Source: Cunninghamia lanceolata
Lineage: Eukaryota; Streptophyta; Pinopsida; Cupressales; Cupressaceae
DNA: 64,000 nucleotides
Direction of reading: 5' to 3'
Assembly (NCBI GenBank): GCA_027924645.1
Contig: BSBN01000781.1
Span: forward strand, 2,976,001 to 3,040,000
A model generated the notes under the pieces. It made no database searches. It was given only the letters and a program-made list of their open reading frames with translations, and had not been told where the DNA came from. A program made the translations under genes and the position numbers. This document shows positions 33,146 through 43,599 of the stretch, piece after piece (positions within the stretch are counted from its first letter, which is position 1; each line of letters begins with the position of its first letter).

Positions 33146-33857
33146 AACAATATGAAGTTTTATGTGTAGTGTGCTTGTTCCTCAATATACTTTTGAAAGA
33201 AGGAAAATAGTAGTGAAATATGTGAGTGAGATGTAAATTACATTTTTAATATTAGTGGAGAGTTCATTGCTCTCTGCCATTCCTTGTGGTTGTTATCTAC
33301 ATAGTGTCCATAATTTACAAGCATTTTATTATAGTGCAACATGCCTATGATGGGTTTTTGTTCCATGTTTAATGCACTTTCTTTCCACCTCAAGATGGAG
33401 GAAGTAGCTCTATTCTTTTTGGAAGTATTCTCGTATTGTTTGATTGACTTATATTTTAAATGACAATTTAAATTTATAGGGTTCTCTTAACTTAGGTCCT
33501 GTAGTTCATGTTTTGTTGGTGCATTCTAATGAAAACTTATCAAGCATCTTAATAACTTTGGGTTTATGCATTTCCCACTAATGCACCCATGCTTAAATTG
33601 GATGTTTGTATTCAAATTACAAATAACTAAAGACAAAAGACAATAAATTATTTTTGATACTATCTCAACAGTAATTTCTTACAGTGCAAGGCAAGGACTG
33701 CAATTGTACCACATCCCTTGCTTTTAAATTATATAACATATTAATTATTTCACAAACACTAAACAAATATTAAGAAGACTATATAAATGTAAATACAATA
33801 AGAGCTAAATAAACTCATGCAAAACACAGACACTTTCTATGTTTACACATGTTATAG
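33146..33857. other. AT-rich spacer, nothing recognised
   Basis: Follows the LINE 3' end. No ORF, repeat or transposon terminus recognised. Confidence 0.35.
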
Positions 33858-34010
33858 GAATCTAGAGGACAAAATTTCTTATACTATGCAGTTGTTGCAG
33901 TGATACTCTCATTCATAACGGGTGTGTATGTTATGGTGGCACCCAAGTGTTTGTGGTTGGCACTTATGGTCTATACGATGGGAGCCTTCACATACTTTTT
34001 ATATAACTTT
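33858..34010 (+). CDS. Exon-like segment encoding membrane helices, family unknown
   Basis: Exactly 51 open codons between an acceptor-like GTTATAG and a donor-like GTATTA. It reads FLYYAVVAVILSFITGVYVM and then WLALMVYTMGAFTYFLYNF, two hydrophobic stretches long enough to cross a membrane, separated by APKC. I do not recognise the family. It is on the same strand as the Yip1 exons 6.4 kb upstream but does not follow their phase, and the Yip1 domain is already complete there. It could be an exon of another host gene or a chance frame. Confidence 0.35.
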
Positions 34011-34541
34011 GTATTAATTACCTCCCAATGATTAACGAGAGACTCCATTGAAAGTGTAGATTTATTTTGGAGTGCTTGGAATGTATGTACACCCTTTTCA
34101 AGAGGCGATTGAATATGGTTATTTATTTATTAATACTTCCCTAATCACTTTGTTGACTACTAGTTTTGTGATACATTTGCCATATAAATTTTCACCATTG
34201 TCTATTTCAATGCACTTTTATTATTACTAATTTGTTAAATCTTAAAAATTTTAATTAATATTTATTTTAGTATAAAGTACATCTTAGACTAAGCTTTTTA
34301 AGGGATATTGTTATCTATACAGGGTAATCCATATTTAAATAACAAAAATAATAACTATTTTTAGGTTTGAAAATGTATTTTTACACAACCATTATTTTTT
34401 TTTATGGAGAAGTACAATGAATCATTTTGATAATTATTTACTAGTATAGATATTTTTGAAACACGAGTCTTGAGTTATTTTATTTAAGAGTTATTAATAC
34501 TTACCTAAAACAAGTGTCACGTAGTAGTGAGTACCTACCTT
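34011..34541. other. AT-rich spacer, nothing recognised
   Basis: No gene or transposon signature seen up to the target duplication of the solo LTR. Confidence 0.35.
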
Positions 34542-34546
34542 GTAGT

Positions 34547-35647
34547 TGTTGATAGCTGAGAGGGGGGGGGTGAATCAGTTATCTTAATTATTTCAGCTTT
34601 CTGAACTTTCTTAATAATTAATGTAGCATCAATTCAAATAAGCAAACATAACCATGAAATGGAAATACACATGACACAATATTTTTGACATGGAAACCCT
34701 GTTAAGGGAGAAAACCACGGGGTGATTAACCCAAGATTGTATTCTCTGTTAGAAGAATAGAAATACAAAATGGCACTTGCCAATTAGGGCTCACCGCCCA
34801 AGCACACTGCTCACAAGAGGCTCACTGCCTACAAGAGACTCACTGTCTACAAGTTGTAAGAAGAATAACAAGATTCTTGAACTGATGAGAAGCATCCACA
34901 TATGCTGAGGTTCAGTTCCGGTTAGGCTTAATATATTGATCTGCTACACTTCATCCTTCCTCTTCTTTGGTGATGTTGACCTATCACATACCAGACCTGT
35001 CTTACTGCTTTCACTCTGTTCTTCTACTTTTCTTCGCACACACAACAACTCACCACAACAACAACTCTCATCGAAATCCATTTGGTATATATATCCGCAC
35101 AAAGGATTTCATCCTCTTTCTAGTCAGCATCCAGAATAGTCAGTATTTCCCAACCTTTAGTCTGTCGGCTGAATCCTTGCTTACCAAGTGATGCAGATCA
35201 AAGAGATACTTATAGAAGTCATCTAACAAGTCGGCCAATCTTGAATGATACCTTAATAATCTTGATCACCATCAACATCTCATCTGGAATAGTGTCTGAT
35301 ACTCTGTCGGTCAGTTCTTCCTCTGTCTGCTCTGCCAAACAGGACCCCAATACTTGAATGCTTATATCTCTTCACTCTTTCATCACTGGAGGCTCAAATC
35401 CTAAAATCTACCAGTCAAGGTATTCCTCTTGACTTCCCCAAGTCTGTACTTTCCAAAGATACTTCCTCTTAGAGATTCAGACTTGACTATCAGATTTTGC
35501 CACAACACTTTGTTCTTGCTTACCGAACCACAACACTTTTCAATCTGACTTCTGGTATAGGCACACTATGTCCTGCGGATGTGTGGGATGAACTTTGTTG
35601 CCATCAATGACAACAATCATGAAGCTCCAATGTGTCTCTTGCCAACA
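34547..35647 (-). repeat. Solo LTR of the 7.4-kb element family
   Basis: 1101 bp beginning TGTTGATAGC and ending CTTGCCAACA on the plus strand, the reverse complement of the LTR termini at 2837-3928. Target duplication GTAGT occurs at 34542-34546 and 35648-35652. It is clearly older: many CCGG words of the young LTRs read CTGG or TCGG here. Formed by recombination between two LTRs, leaving one. Confidence 0.92.
34787..34848 (-). promoter_or_regulatory. Four-palindrome array in the solo LTR
   Basis: Plus-strand units GGGCTCACCGCCC (34787-34799), AAGCACACTGCTC (34800-34812), AGGCTCACTGCCT (34818-34830) and AGACTCACTGTCT (34836-34848). Order and near-identical spacing match the young LTRs. Three of four stems remain perfect while the centres have changed; the third has one end mismatch. 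Confidence 0.75.
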
Positions 35648-35652
35648 GTAGT

Positions 35653-36060
35653 GTTGTAATAATAGTGTGTTTTGTAGTTAAAATTTTTTTCTTAGATTAA
35701 ATATTTTTTTAATATTGATGTGGAACTCATTTATTGGTAAATACTCTTCATGAATTGATTACTTGATTTTGAGTTTGATTTAATATTTGTTTGGTTAGCA
35801 TACACTAGTATGGAGTTTGCATTGGAAAATGTTAGAAGATGTGAATTTTAGTCTAATATTGCCAATTCTTGAGTCTTTTTTCATTTATATTATAGCATTT
35901 TACTACTTGCTACATAAAATAGCTAAACTATCAAGTTGTGAATTTAGAGAGATATCTTATTTTGCTATCCAATATCTCACATCCCTTTGTAGATTTAATT
36001 CAATTTATGTTGTGTAATACTCATTTATTAATATAATATTGATATTCTCTTCCATTTGCT
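35653..36060. other. AT-rich block, copy of a local repeat
   Basis: The part 35920-36055 matches 36900-37030 and 37365-37490 (shared GATTTAATTCAATTTATG). A short frame at 35817-36017 has no domain. Confidence 0.5.
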
Positions 36061-36735
36061 AGCTGGGATGACACTCTAATGAAGAAGTTACCAATGCTTC
36101 AAATTCCTTCAGGCTTCTCCCCTGTGGAGTCCAAAAAAGAAAAGAGGAAGCATAACAAATGGATTGCCCCTCCAAGAGGATGCTTGGAGCTGAACTTTAA
36201 TGGTGCCTCAAAAGGCAACCTCAGAACAGTTGGTGCAGGATGTTTATTGAGGGACGCGTGTGGTCAGTTGGTTTGGGCACTTTCAAAGAGCATTCCTTGG
36301 GCAACAAATAATAGGGTAGAGTTTGAGGCACTAAAAGCCGGCTTGGAAGTTTGCATGTATAACAAGGTCTTAACCACATTGACATCGAGGGGGACTCATA
36401 GATCTACATTGAAGCAGTCAAGAAAATAACCATTTCCAGTTGGGATTTACAACCCGCACTCACAGCTATCCAGGAATCCCTGGAATACATTCAAGATTTC
36501 ACCATCAATCATGTCTTTAGAGAAGCAAACAACGCAACAGACCTTCTTGCCAATTTTGGAGCAGCCCAGACAACTCTTTTCATTTTTTATTCTACCGAGG
36601 ATAGATAGACTGGCCTTGTAGAAAGAATTGCACTCAAAAAACCTAGTCCCTCTGGGCTATGATTTTTTTTTTCTCTTTTATATAGCATAAAGGGGCTACC
36701 CCCACTAGTAGCACTTAATCATCAAAAAAATATAT
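36061..36735 (+). mobile_element. 5'-truncated LINE fragment with RNase H
   Basis: A short LINE 3' fragment inserted in the AT-rich block. RNase H is followed within about 130 bp by the A-rich end (CATCAAAAAAATATA near 36721-36735). Unlike the other LINEs here it has no room for an extra 3' ORF. Confidence 0.7.
36079..36605 (+). pseudogene. LINE RNase H domain, frameshifted
   Basis: First frame (36079-36429): LELNFNGASKGN (first catalytic Asp replaced by Asn) and NNRVEFEALKAGLEV (Glu present). A frameshift near 36375 moves DIEGDS (second Asp, followed by a TAG) and VFREANNATDLLANFGA to another frame. Inactive. Confidence 0.8.
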
Positions 36736-37600
36736 AATATATGATTATTAATTTTTTTCTTCATTATATTTGGTTTTCTTTGTAGTATGGCTACTATTTC
36801 GCTATTGTTTTGTTGATTCTTATCTACATGTAAAGGGTTTTAGGATCCCTTCAAAACCTATTTTACCCCCTTTTAATCAAAAACAATGAAATTACATAAC
36901 ATAAGTAAACTGTCAAGTAAGGAATTTAGAGACATATCTTGTTTTGCACTCCAATATCTCAATTTTTTTTACATTTAATTCAATTTATGTTTTGTAATAT
37001 TCATATTAATATAATATTGATATTAATATGATTATTTATTTTTTCTTCATTATATATATAAGAAAATTATTATAACATAGTTAAATAAAATATTGATATA
37101 TATATTTGTCTATAAATATTAAACAATAATATATTATAGTGATCCAAATATTAATTTAATATATTGTCTATTATTTGTATTAATATTATATTCATATTAA
37201 TATGATTATTAAATTTTATTCATTATATATATTAATAATTAAATGTATTTAATTCATACTTAATATATTTTTTGATGTTCTTATGTGCATTTAAAGGGTT
37301 TTAGGATCCCTTCAAAACCTATATTATGCCTTTTTAATAAAAAAGAATGAAATTACATAAAGTAAACTATCAAGTAGGGAATTTAGAGAGATATCTTGTT
37401 TTGTACTCCAATATCTCACATTTCTTTGTAGATTTAATTCAATTTATGTTGTGTAATATTCATATTAATATTGAAATTAATATGATTTTTTATTTTTTTC
37501 CTTCATTACAGTATATATATTAATTATAATATCAATTACTATAACATAGTAAAATGAAATATTGATATATATTTGTCTATAAATATTAAATATTTAAACA
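36736..37600. repeat. AT-rich tandem blocks carrying LINE-type 3' ends
   Basis: Two further copies (about 36760-37260 and 37262-37590) each hold GGGTTTTAGGATCCCTTC (near 36836 and 37296), then AAT-rich sequence and the shared GATATATCTTGTTTTG-type block also seen at 35920. The block was duplicated with a LINE tail inside it. No coding content. Confidence 0.6.
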
Positions 37601-37991
37601 AAAGTGGTGAAATATTCATCATGAGTAAAGTGGGTTAGTGACCTCATGTGAAGGAGAATAAAACATACCTATTACTAGTGATAGAAGAAGTGCAATCATC
37701 ATAAATCTCATTTCTACGATAAACATTACAAATAAATATTCTAAAAGCAACAAGTATATAACTAGGGATGAGTGAAGGTGGATCATCATCATATGTGGGT
37801 GAAGGTATGATATGTATCTATATCATATGTTGATAGGTTTAAAATGAGAGAAAAATTATCATTATACACACTATCAAGTATAAAAGAAGTTAATGCATTC
37901 AAAGAACACATGACATATAAGAGATGTATCATTAAAAGTTGTAATCATTTAATGCATAGGTGAAGTAGGTAAAACTATATTTTCTAAGGCT

Positions 37992-38362
37992 TGTGGGAAT
38001 CATTTGTCATTGCACCAAAAGCTCGAGCTATCAACGCTCGCTACAAACACCAGACTTAACCCAGATCCACAGGAGGATCATTGCCATGTCATGAATCCTA
38101 AGGTTAGCATTGAATGCCTCACTGACAAGGGGGCAGCTCACTACCAACAATCCCCCCTCAACGCAACCTGATGAATTCAAACCCGTGACCCATGGCTCTG
38201 ATACCAATTGTTGGAATCATTTGTCGTTGTGCCAAAAGCTCGAGCTATCAACACTTGCTACAAATGCTAGACTTAACCTAGATCCACGGGAGGCTCACTG
38301 CCATGTCAAAAATCCCTCAGCATTGAACGCCTCACTGACAAGGGGGTAGCTCACTGCCAACA
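37992..38362 (-). mobile_element. Complete 371-bp SMART/TRIM retrotransposon
   Basis: Two short LTRs (37992-38149, 158 bp; 38209-38362, 154 bp) flank a 59-bp interior. Termini are TGTGGG or TGTTGG and CCAACA. Flanks AGGCT (37987-37991) and AGGCC (38363-38367) form a 4/5 target duplication. On the minus strand the interior begins ATTGGTATCAGAGCC (initiator-Met primer site) and ends TTGAGGGGGGAT (polypurine tract). It has everything needed for reverse transcription in cis and nothing else, so enzymes must come from other elements. Confidence 0.88.
38150..38208 (-). other. SMART interior: primer site, B-box-like word, polypurine tract
   Basis: Minus-strand order: TGGTATCAGAGCC, CACGGGTTTGAATTC, then GAGGGGGGAT. 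The middle word resembles a tRNA T-loop/B-box with mismatches. The same order occurs in the TRIM at 28692-28751 although the LTRs differ. Confidence 0.7.
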
Positions 38363-38367
38363 AGGCC

Positions 38368-40840
38368 CTCCTACAAGGTGTGCCATAATGTATATTCTTA
38401 CTAGTTATGTACTCACAACTATCACAATCCATATGATCATCATTATGTTCATGTATAAATTTCATAAGTGTATCTGATAGGTATGGATGAGCATTGATCA
38501 ATTCCATGGAGGAAGGAAAAGATAAGAAATTATAAAATAACCCCTCCATAGAAGACATATCCCTAGTTGTAAAGTACCGATTCCATCACATAAATAATTG
38601 AAGTAAAAGTAAACTAAAATTACACTATCAAGTAAAAGAGAGAGATTTACTAAATAATTGACAACACAAGATTTGATTCATTGATATGGTAAACAATAGT
38701 GTTACAATTCATCATACGGAAGTACAATTACAGAGCTCCATGAAATAATATGTACATGTTTCAATATCGGCTCAAGTGCCTTACAAATCATTTCAGTACA
38801 ATGAAGTAATACATATTCAGCATGTACAAGTAGAATCCATAATACATAGATCAATCCTCGACCGTTATCAACCATCTGGTCATTTGCTATGTCAAAGGAC
38901 GAACATGGTTCAAGTGCTTTTCCGCCCAACCATGAACCTTACGCTTCCTCGGTATTCTTTAGACTTGAAGAATGCCCGACCTTGCACGAAGGGCCTAGAA
39001 ACCTGTAAACAGTTGGCAGGGTGGAATCTGGTGTGTGCCTATTACCCTACATACATCCCTAACTTGAATGCAACATCACATTAATAGGATATGGAAAATA
39101 ATAAAATAAATAACTTGGCATAAAAATCCATCTATTTCAATGGTTCATTCGTCTATTTCAATGTCACAATTTAACTTTGGCCAAAGTATGAAACTGTTTA
39201 ATAGTGGTCAGATCCTGAAAAAGAAGACCTACTTCTCTGTTTTACCCATATTTAGCACCCCTCCCAGAAGGTAACTTTCCCAAATAGACAATGCATAATA
39301 AACAAAAATATTTATATCCATTTCCTTTTAAAGCACATTAAAATAATGTTAATGATTCAATTCTTTCATGTAATAAACAGTGGCAATGATATCTTATTTC
39401 CACATTTACTCAGTTTTATCAGAATGTTTGAACAGTATTTTACTAGCACATTTTACAGTTTTAGCTCATGATTTTGACTATTCCTATGCTATTATGCAGG
39501 GTATAATACAGTAATTTCAATCATAAAGTAATTGGAATACTTCAACTACACATATTTATACAAATAAACAAAGGCAATAATATAGCTGGAAATGCACACA
39601 AAATCTAAATATTTAACAGCTAAAACCCTTTTGAATATAACCAGCTCAAAATATTTGAAGTATGACAAATCTGAAATAAGATTAATAACCAATGATAGCA
39701 GCTGAAGTGTACCCTATAAGGAAGAAGTAGGAATGTGAAGAACAACAAACACAAATTCATAAAATCTCCCTCTTACAAAATGTATGGCAGTATAGAAGGG
39801 AGATATGTCAATTGAATCCAATAATTAACACCTAGCAATGCTATTACTATTGCACCACTCGGAAAACAACTGTCAAAAACCTGATGAAAGATATGATACG
39901 ATTAGTTACATGATTGTACAGCCTCAAGGAAAATCACATAAGTTATATACAATGAATTATGGCATGTAATAAGTACAACAACACTTCAAATCTCCCAAGA
40001 ATGATGTACAACAACAAATTCTTTCAATGGAGTAATTTGCCAGCATTGCATTCATGTTTAGGGAGATCTACAGAAGGGTTTTTCATAATAAACATACACA
40101 GGTGTGTATGTATATAGAACTATATATATACACACACATACCAATGTATGAGCCTCTCTGGAGTATGCTAAGGGTTAGAGAACCAATAAACACCCAGATT
40201 TGGACCATTTCTCATGCTAGAACAACAAAAATGTAACAATATTTAGTGAAAGAAGACAACAAACAATGCAGGGGTTTAGGTTTTAAGAGAAGTTTTTAGA
40301 GAAAAAACACATATGCTGCCCCTTAATGACTTGATGGGGATGTGGGAAGGCCTACAGGCCTCCCACGACCTCAACACAAGGACTATGGCCTACCTTTAAA
40401 GGTAGCACCACAGTCTCTTGATAAAAACTATAGATTTCTTAAAATAAAAAGCAACAAAACTTCAACTCCTAAACCTTTGCTATAGGTGGCAGAAGACCAA
40501 TGGTAAGGTTTTCTGTATTTCCAAGATTTATATTGCAATCAAACAAAGAAATGAAGAAGAGAACCTGGCAAAAAAATTAGTGAATTTGTTCCAACTTGAA
40601 TGCCCTTCAATCTCCTATGATTTGTTGCTTCTTCTATGCCCTATTCTGCATTCCTGTTCCCTTTTGTTTTTCTCCTTCTTGCCTTTCTTTTATTCTTTTT
40701 GAGCTCTATATTTATCTCTTGATTTAGGGTGAACTCCCCCTTTTTCTTATTATTCACTTATAGTTCCCATCCATAATCCATGCAAAAGTCTAATTTAGTT
40801 TGTTTTTTAAAATTATAACTTACACATGCTTTTTATTAAA
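38368..40840. other. Non-coding spacer; nothing assigned
   Basis: No gene domain recognised. A frame at 38776-39084 has no motif; part of its DNA weakly resembles 50910-51050 (GAGTGCTTTTCC-like words). Two inverted repeats lie at 40342-40415. Confidence 0.35.
40342..40415. other. Two adjacent strong inverted repeats
   Basis: 40342-40366 is GTGGGAAGGCCT / AC / AGGCCTCCCAC, 11 bp paired with one extra base. 40390-40405 is the perfect 16-bp palindrome CTACCTTTAAAGGTAG, extended outward by GACT/AGTC and TGG/CCA. Possible remnant of a small hairpin element or structured RNA; no family recognised. Confidence 0.5.
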
Positions 40841-40866
40841 TACACACACACACACACACACACATA
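40841..40866. repeat. (CA)n microsatellite
   Basis: About 12 CA repeats followed by TA, directly before the 5' LTR of the gag-only element. Confidence 0.9.
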
Positions 40867-42099
40867 TGTAACGTCATAAAATGTCCCCTTGGGGGCTTTT
40901 CCCTCTTAAGGTTTATCTCCAAGGTCTTTGATTTGCATTTAGGACATCCTACATCATATTTTGGCATCCCGATGAGAAAGCCCCTAAGTTTCATGATGAA
41001 TGAGACCTAGGGGATCCCTTTAGACAGACCCTGCCCAAAATTAGGGGGGAGGACTTGGGCACCTACACCCTAGTCCTGCCCTATTTTGGGTTAGGCCCAA
41101 ATTTTAAGTGTCAGTTTATGACCGTTATTTGGTTCTTAGGTCGACACGATAAGTTTGAATTATGAAATTCTTGGCAGGAATGTTTGTAGTTGCATATATA
41201 ATCATGTTTAGGCATTCATTTGTAAACTAGAGGACAACTAGATGATTAGTAGATGAGCATTAGTATTCTAATGGTGATTCAAGGCATTCATTATGTTGTA
41301 GAGCAGAGCATTATTGTTGTGTTTATCTTTGCAGATTTGAGCATCCATCTCCTCATGGCATGAAGAGCTTCTTCCTTCCATGATATCTTCACTACAAGGT
41401 GATATTATTTGTGTTTTAAAGCATTTATCATTTAGTTTTTGCCTCTATCCTCCAAGGATACGCACTCTCTATCTGACAACAGTGTTCGGAAGACTTGAAT
41501 GTCTCTAAGGGGCTTGACTGAGGCAAGCCTCTAAACACCACAACCCCCTCCCCATTTTTTCGTGTTGCAGGTTACAGGTTGAAGAAGTAGGAAAAGGGGA
41601 TTTGCAGGAGAGTGTTGCAGAGTGTTAGAATCCTAGATCAAAGCTAAAAATAGGGACCTAGACTTGGGTGCCCGCTCATTAGTCCTCCAGATCCCGTAAC
41701 GGAAGAATCTCTGAGACAACAAGAACAAGTTACAGATAAATTTCCCAGATCCCGACAAAAAGCATGGCACTGGACTAGGGTGTCCGCTCATTAGTCCCCG
41801 ACTGTTCTGCTTCCTGAACTTCAAAAACTCTTACATATTTGTCTATTATTTTACATCTTTTTGTAGCAGCATTTTTTTTAACTTGTCTATTTGCTTCCGT
41901 ATTTGCATAATTAGGGTTTTAAGCATAATTGGGCATAATCAAGCAATCAAATCACAAAAATCCAATTTTCCCTACATTCTAAGTGACCAAGGGCCTGATA
42001 GTAGATTCTTACTCGACTCAAGGTCCTTGAATGCTTTAGGGTGAAAGGAGGATACACATATAAACCATCAAAAACCTAATATCTAAAGTTTACACTAAA
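40867..42099 (+). repeat. 5' LTR of the gag-only Gypsy element
   Basis: Begins TGTAACGTCATAAAATGTCC. It shares long stretches with 47200-48431, differing by scattered substitutions and small indels. The sequence after its end, ATTTTGGTGAACCCC, is in the primer-site position, but I cannot assign a tRNA. Confidence 0.85.
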
Positions 42100-42779
42100 A
42101 TTTTGGTGAACCCCTATTTTTAGTTAATTTGGCACCTTGATAAGTGTTTTTCTTCAGATTTACATTGATTTTATTCATTCATATCATCATTCATCTTATT
42201 TCATTGGAAAAATTACAAAAAAATTAAAATTTTTGAAAAAAACTACATTCTAGGGTTTGCATTTTCATAAAATTCTCATCAATTAATTTGAATTTCATTA
42301 AATTTCTTATTTTTGCATTAGATCTGAACTAAATCACAGAAAATTACAAAAATTTAATCATTTGCATTGCATTTTCATCATAAAATTGCTAGGGTTTTGT
42401 TGGAAATCTTGAATTTTTCATATAACCTAGTAATTTCAAAAACTAGGGTTTGTAGGTAAAATCTCATTTCATATTTTTGTACTGATCTTAGGCACTCATT
42501 CAAATTTGCATTTGGCTGTACTGTTGCATTTTAGTGTAAATTTGCATTTAGATCTCAAAAAATTGCATTTTTACATAAAAAATTTCAACAAAAACTAGCA
42601 TTTTTCATTAGATTTGCACTTGCATTTTGCATTATAGGGTTTGAAAATCATTTAAAAATCTGAGTGGAATTAATTTTCATAATAAATCAGATCTCAAAAC
42701 CTTCATATAACATTTTGCATTCATTTGGACTAAGATCTCATGCCTAGGGCTTGAAAAACCTTGATTTTCACTAGATTTG

Positions 42780-43500
42780 GCCTTATCAACTCTAGATTTG
42801 CACCATAGGCATGCTGTGAAGAATATTTTTGAACTAATTGGCTTTTATTAGGGTTATTATCTGATGCCCCTCCTAAAAATCTTCACAACACCTTTTTATT
42901 GGGCTCCTGTATTGAAAATTTGGTGAAAAATTGCATATTTTTGCTATATTTTCCCTAGGGTTCGACCTAGATTTGCTCTCCAAGCATTTTGTGACAAGTT
43001 TTATGGCTTTATGTGACTAATATTATTTCTATAATATATTTCACCTCCTAAAACTCTTTACAACACCTCTTTTGCTAGGTCTTGGAATTGAAAAATTGTG
43101 AAAAATTGCATATTTTTGCTATATTTTCACTAGGGTTTGATCTTGAGTGGCACTATAAGCGTGTTGTGATGGATTTTTTGGAATTAGGTGGCTATTATTA
43201 CTGTTATAATTTTCTTTCCATCATCATTTTCCTCACAACAACCTTTGTCATACTCTTTTGCATTGAAATTTGGTGAAAAAACCACATATTTTAGTGTATC
43301 TCCACTAAGTTTTGGCTTGTCATCATCTTAGATTTGCATCAAAAGTGTGTTGTGAAGGATATTATTTCTATATTGGACTCATATGAGACATATTATTTTT
43401 TTCCCCTGATCAAATTCTTTACAACACCTTTTCTTTCATATAATGTCATTGAAAAATCAAAAAAATCAAGCATTTTGGATCTTACACATATCCTTCTCCT
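42780..43500 (+). repeat. Diverged tandem repeats in the gag leader (about 185-bp unit)
   Basis: Three to four degenerate units, each with a CACAACACC-like word, then GAAAATTTGGTGAAAAATTG, GCATATTTTTGCTATATTTT and CTAGGGTTT. Starts are near 42780, 42960, 43130 and 43320. No long ORF. Confidence 0.6.
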
Positions 43501-43599
43501 AAGGTTTGTTCTATTAGTTTGTGCATTCTATGTTTCATGCTCTTGCATAAACCTTATGACCAGCTGGTCTAATATAAATATTCCTTTGAGAAGAAGCAG

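Noticed and set aside
38776..39084. 102-codon frame as a gene
   Set aside because: No motif, many alternative frames, and its DNA weakly resembles 50910-51050, suggesting repeat remnants.
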